DNA of 64,000 nt from Toxonevra muliebris (taxonomy: Eukaryota > Arthropoda > Insecta > Diptera > Pallopteridae), in NCBI GenBank assembly GCA_963691655.1, contig OY829327.1, positions 69,553,734 to 69,617,733 of the forward strand, in the 5' to 3' direction. How positions within the stretch are numbered: position 1 is the stretch's first letter; every line of letters starts with the position of its first letter. The position numbers and the translations under genes are program-made. This document shows positions 59,901-64,000 of this stretch, piece after piece. The notes below the pieces were generated by a model. That model saw only the letters and a program-made list of their open reading frames with translations, was not told the origin of the DNA and ran no database searches.

Positions 59901-60866
59901 TGCAACAGCCACAACTTCAGGTTCTGTTGCCACCAATTCCGCCGCTGGCAAGACTTTATTCATGTGGATAGCACGAACATTCTTAACGTAGTCATCGTCA
60001 AAGAGCACCTCGTACATATCATTGTTGAGCACTTTCTTCACGGTTCCCGGAAATTTGCGTGGTCCCGACCAACGCGCCATACACTTCTCCTCCAGCTCGA
60101 AGACTGGTATAGGCTTCGTTGAAACTTTCTGACGTAGCCGAGTAGAGTTCATCGGAATCCATTCTTCTGTGCCAACAACAGCCGATTTGGTTTTTCCGGT
60201 GCGTTCGAATTTAATAAGAACCTCACGGTCGTCATTGTCCACCTCTACCACACGTGCGGCGTGCCACAAACCATCAAAATCTTGTGCTTCAAGACGTGCA
60301 CCAGGATTAAAAGATGTCACTGCTTCAAATTTGACAGCAGCAGGTGAACTCGATGATATTGGTGCCGTAAGTTCCCCTTGGTCTCCACTACCTTCTTGCG
60401 ATTCTGCGCCACTTGTTTTAAACCCACCAGCTGCATTCAACTCCGCTGTTTCGGCCATAATTTGTGCAACTTTTGCTTCAACGGTCGCTTTTGTAGTATC
60501 TTCCACAACAGTTGCAGGTTGACTGTTTACGTTGGACGATGAGCCCTGCTGTCCGGAGGCTTTCAGATCCTGCAAATCTGCCTCCACTTGGGCTGGATCA
60601 ACTTTTCCCCATGGGAACACGGTGGGGAATACACGCTGCTTAAGGAGATATTTTCCGCTACGTTGTGGTTGGAAATCTATACGCCGAAAGTGTCGAGAGC
60701 ACACCAGCACACTCTTTGTGATCTGCCGGTCAGCGCTAAGGCGCGTATTACGGGTCCAAACAGAACGAATTGTTGGATCCAGCGGAAAGGAATGGTAGGT
60801 GACGCCATGATGCTCCGCCAGTCGAGATGTTGAATTGCATCCAGCAATGCAGCAGCGGCGACCCAT
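56939..60866 (-). CDS. MBD-R2: MBD-R2 ortholog (THAP-Tudor-MBD-C2H2-PHD chromatin protein)
   Basis: Five coding exons: 60866-59690, 59628-58981, 58915-58783, 58722-57182 and 57114-56939; 3,675 nt, 1,224 residues. In flies the protein belongs to the NSL complex with the MOF acetyltransferase and acts at active promoters (family knowledge); human PHF20 is the relative without a THAP domain. Visible domains: THAP zinc domain 1-86 (C5, C10, C56, H59; VFPTVFPW at its end); two Tudor-like domains near 186-248 and 256-308 (KCMARWSGPRKFPGTVKKVL); MBD 435-497 (DDWRLPPGWVKH, SGKRFRSKSDL); C2H2 finger C625, C630, H643, H648; PHD finger C936, C938, C950, C953, H958, C961, C976, C979; C-terminal helical segment 1167-1216. 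Linkers are rich in Ser, Thr, Ala and Pro. The start is fixed by the THAP domain, which begins at the ATG. All later introns are GT-AG; the first needs a GC donor. The reading frame is intact. Confidence 0.95.
59629..59689 (-). other. GC-AG intron 1 of MBD-R2 (61 nt)
   Basis: Exon 1 runs ...GATTTGG and the intron starts GCATGT; it ends gtgctttag before CTTCTTTGAAC. Only this donor joins the THAP/Tudor frame to the MBD frame, giving LDLASLNLPEIPRDGEW. The nearby GT, four bases further on (GGGCAT|GTATTT), would shift the frame, and no other AG lies in range. Confidence 0.7.
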
Positions 60867-61952
60867 CTTTCTATTATTATTTTCTTTTGTTTTGTTTGTG
60901 TCGGTATTGTAGTAACCACGTTGTTGTTGGAGTAATGATTCTTGTCAAGTGCCGCTTGTTCTTCTGTGACGAAATCTTTTCGAAAAATTTTTAAAGCCTT
61001 TCCTCAGCATAAATGCATTATTTTTTTTCGAAGTTTTGTATTATCCACTTGAATTTACTACAACGTCATATTTTTTATAGTTAAATGTAAAGCCAAGTGC
61101 TCTAAATTTACAATATTTTAATTTTTTCACTAGCTCCCACACCTTTTGACTTTTGCTTGGTATTTCACAAAAATTATGTTTGACGCAATGGTGAACTGTG
61201 TTATCGACCTAAAATATTTATTATTGTTACAGCGGTTGAATATTGATCAATACATCTTATTTAAGGATGTTGTTAAATCTAAATCCATTTTTATTTTAAT
61301 ATTTTTAAATTTTAGAACATATTTTTTTAATCTGCTTTTGTGAATTTTGAATTTGCATGAAAAACCATTTATGAATTTAGCTTATATCACTATTTACATT
61401 TTGGTTTGCTAAACGTTTATTCGCCAGAAAGTTTAACATGTGCGAATAAAACAACCAAGTTAAGTCTATTCTTCGTTATATTGTTATTCACAATGAAACT
61501 GCTCAGCAGCTAGAGCTGAAACATTTTAATGGTTTTTACCCTTAATAAGAACATTTAACGATGATTTTAACTTATTTTCACCGGCAGCCATTTCGAATCT
61601 TTTCCTTTTTTTGTTTTTTGCAAACTGCCCCGTTTCTTCTTTCATTAGTGGCAGTTCACAATAGAATTTGATGTAGCTAAACTTGTGTTTAAATTTAAGG
61701 CGTAGAGTAAAAACAATTTATAAAAAATTTTTCCCCATATGCCTAAGACCCACTCTAATAATTATGCGTGTTATCTCTGCCTATTTGTTGTTGCTTTCCC
61801 ATACAATTATCGCTGATAGTTATACATAACTAGAAGCAAGTGGCGAATAAAACGCAGCTAATATTAGTTTTATATGCATTAATTTCTATACATATTTTTT
61901 AAATGTTTAGTAAAATGCAACTGTGTATGTTAACATACAAAATACTTATTTT
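60867..61952. other. MBD-R2 upstream region
   Basis: The first 50-100 bases upstream of the ATG on the minus strand are less AT-rich and probably 5' UTR. No TATA box or DRE (TATCGATA) was found. Further upstream is AT-rich and without a recognised gene; the small frame at 61146-61343 has no domain. Confidence 0.4.
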
Positions 61953-62738
61953 GGGCGTGTGTGAAACGGTAAATTTTTACTCGGAAAATAAAATTTTGAC
62001 AGTTCGAATGAAAATATTGGCACTATTGAGGTGGAAATGAACTGCCAAAATTTTTACTAGCTCAATGGCCACTGTAAATTTTGGCAATTCAGGATGAAAT
62101 GTTTAGAACAACAACATAAGCATTTTGTATGTTAACACACACAGTTGCATTTTACTAAAAATTTCAAAAATAAATATTAATGCAAATTCAAAGAAAAAAT
62201 ACAAATTATAATAGCTAATGCATATAAAACCAATATTGAATATAGAAAAGGATAGCTATGGACGAAATATTTTTGTTTTATTTATTTTCTTAAATCATAT
62301 TTTTGTTTGTATTGCGTTAATATTTTTCTACTTGCGTAATTATCGCAATTATTAGAGAAAAAATATATATATTTCTCATTGCAATAATAACATGAAAATA
62401 CACAAAATTTATTTATTTTTATCAAAATCCACACAATTTATTTGTTTCAACTCGAAATGTCAAAATTTTATCTCCATTTCACACAGCAAAATTAAAAATT
62501 TTTCTCACCATAGGAAACTTTTTTTCACCACTATTTTCATCGAGTAAAAAGTTACCGTTTCACACACACCCTTTGTTAATCTAAAAATTTCATTCTGAAT
62601 TGTCAAAATTTACAGAAGCCCTTGAGCTAGTGAAAATTTTGGCAGTTCATATCCATATATATGTATAGTATCAATATTTTCTTTCGAATTGTCAAAATTT
62701 TCTTTTCCGAGTAAAAAGTTACCGTTTCACACACACCC
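61953..62738. mobile_element. Nested TIR elements, GGGTGTGTGTGAAACGG type
   Basis: A 31-bp terminus occurs three times: gggcgtgtgtgaaacggtaa at 61953 (left orientation) and inverted copies at 62541-62571 and 62708-62738 (cgagtaaaaagttaccgttt then cacacacaccc), the last two identical. A second inverted repeat (agtaaaatgcaactgtgtat at 61911, inverted at about 62138-62157) overlaps the left end. Internal copies of attttgacagttc/gaattgtcaaaattt are also inverted. This looks like one or two MITEs inserted into or beside each other. No coding capacity. Confidence 0.7.
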
Positions 62739-62894
62739 TATATGCAAAAAAATTGTTTTGAGGCATTTAAAAAATAATTTTCTTTACCATTATTGATAAA
62801 TTTTTTACATAAAAAAAGATCACAATCAAATAAGTATCAATCACTGAACAAAAAGCGAATGGAATTTTTTTTATTTGGCGTGGCATCTTCTATA

Positions 62895-64000
62895 CAGGGT
62901 GACAATTGTAAAGTGACGCAAGTTTAATACTCTGCAGCAAGCTTTGCCATTTACCGTTACTTTAATTTAAAAAGCAAATTCATTCATCATTGGCTTTGCT
63001 TTTAATTTCATTTGAATTTTTGTTATTACATTTTGAAATTTCCATAAAAATGGACAAAGAAAATATTCATCGTGAAATTATGAAATTTCATTTGGCAAAT
63101 TATAGTAGCCGTCAAATTGCAAAGGCTTTAAATTTGTCAAGTCGTACGGTAGACCGAGCTATTATTCGATATAATGAAACTGGGTGTTTTGGAGATAGAG
63201 ACCGGGGAAAATTTTCAACAGTTGCCACTACTGGTTTAACAGAAAAAATTCGTAAACGAATCAAGCGAAAACCAAGGCGCTCAATGAGAAAAATCGCTAA
63301 GGAAGTGGAAGTAAACCGTGAAACAGAGCGAATCATTGCAAAATCAAAGCTTAATCTTAAGCCGTACAAGCTCCGAAAAGCTCAAGATCTGACACAAAAA
63401 AAGAAAGATTTGCGACTGCAAAGATGCAAGGCGTTGCTACGCTCCTCCGTGTTAAAAAAGTTGAAAATATCTTGTTCACAGATGAAAAAATTTTCACTGT
63501 TGAACAACATTTCAATGCGCAAAATGACCGAATGTGGCTAACATCATCATCGCAACAAAATAGGACTGTTGGCCGAGTTCAAAAGCCAGCTTCTGTTATG
63601 GTATGGGCTGGAGTTTCCGCTAATGCCAGAACCCCTCTAATATTCGTTAAAGAGGGTGTTAAAATTGACCAGGTTGTTTATCGGAGCATTTTAAATGAAC
63701 ATGTTCTTCCCTGGGCCCAAGATACATTTGGAAATGAAAACTGGACTTTCCAGCAAGATTCTGCACCTTCCCACATGGCAAAATTAACGCAAACATGGAT
63801 AAAAGACAATTTTTCTGGATTCATAACATCTCAAGAATGGCCACGATACTCCCCAGACTTGAATCCAATGGACTACTCTATTTGGAGTATTTTAGAGAGT
63901 AAGGCTTGTGCATCTCAACACCACAGTCTGGAGTCGCTGACAAATTCATTAGAGAAAGCCTGGACTGAAATTGATCAGGAAGTCCTGCGGCGAACAGTCC
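62895..64000 (+). mobile_element. maT-like (DD37D) mariner element, cut by window end
   Basis: The probable left terminus is cagggtgacaattgtaaagt at 62895 after a TA dinucleotide (62893-62894). It is inferred from position upstream of the transposase and from common CAGGGTG ends of Tc1/mariner elements; the right end lies beyond the window. The element carries the transposase frame from 63050. Confidence 0.7.
63050..64000 (+). pseudogene. maT-like mariner transposase, one frameshift, partial
   Basis: The ATG at 63050 opens MDKENIHREIMKFHLANYSS, an HTH (RQIAKALNLSSRTVDRAIIR), a basic linker and a second HTH (RRSMRKIAKEVEVNRE). Near 63440-63450 the frame shifts by one base; the other frame then stays open to 64000. 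There the catalytic triad is complete: D of ILFTDEKIF (63481), D of FQQDSAPSH (63757) and D of SPDLNPMDYSIW (63871), the last two 37 residues apart, which is the DD37D spacing of maT elements. With only one visible defect this is the youngest transposase in the window. The single frameshift might also be a sequencing error. The C-terminus is cut by the window edge. Confidence 0.85.

Noticed and set aside
59560..60833. Plus-strand frames opposite MBD-R2
   Set aside because: Shadows of the minus-strand coding exons; the minus frame carries THAP, Tudor and MBD domains.

Overview
The window looks like nuclear DNA of a higher (brachyceran) fly. It is strongly AT-rich and full of decayed DNA transposons. 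It has short, fly-sized introns of 60-67 nt. Its one complete gene is an ortholog of Drosophila MBD-R2, the fly form of the PHF20 family that carries an N-terminal THAP domain. A tRNA-derived SINE and several Tc1/mariner families fit a tephritid-like or other schizophoran fly, but the species cannot be fixed from this sequence.

Layout. From 1 to about 41.8 kb there is no convincing host exon. This part holds remnants of at least five Tc1/mariner elements, a piggyBac-like and a hAT-like transposase fragment, two LINE fragments, TTAA-flanked MITEs of two types, a tRNA-derived SINE with a perfect 19-bp target duplication, two diverged tandem arrays and several hairpin elements. At 41.8-42.0 kb on the minus strand lies one likely host coding exon: a 62-residue N-terminus of a type II membrane protein ending at a clean splice donor. 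The remainder of that gene was not found. From 43.2 to 47.4 kb sit two copies of one roughly 1.9-kb terminal-inverted-repeat element, in the same orientation and separated by about 336 bp. From 52.2 to 53.07 kb there is a composite foldback-like repeat that is also present, as a fragment, at 31.4 kb inside a 108-bp tandem array.

The main gene is MBD-R2, minus strand, 60,866 to 56,939, five coding exons, 1,224 predicted residues. Its domain order is THAP, two Tudor-like domains, MBD, C2H2 zinc finger, PHD finger and a C-terminal helix. Known family biology places it in the NSL (MOF acetyltransferase) complex at active promoters. The frame across intron 1 is kept only by a GC-AG intron. The window ends in a relatively young DD37D (maT-like) mariner whose transposase has a single visible frameshift.

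The window shows no operon, CRISPR array, rRNA or functional tRNA. The most interesting signals are the undescribed repeat families defined here by their own internal evidence: terminal inverted repeats, target duplications and an internal 'empty site'. There is no novel enzymatic system.
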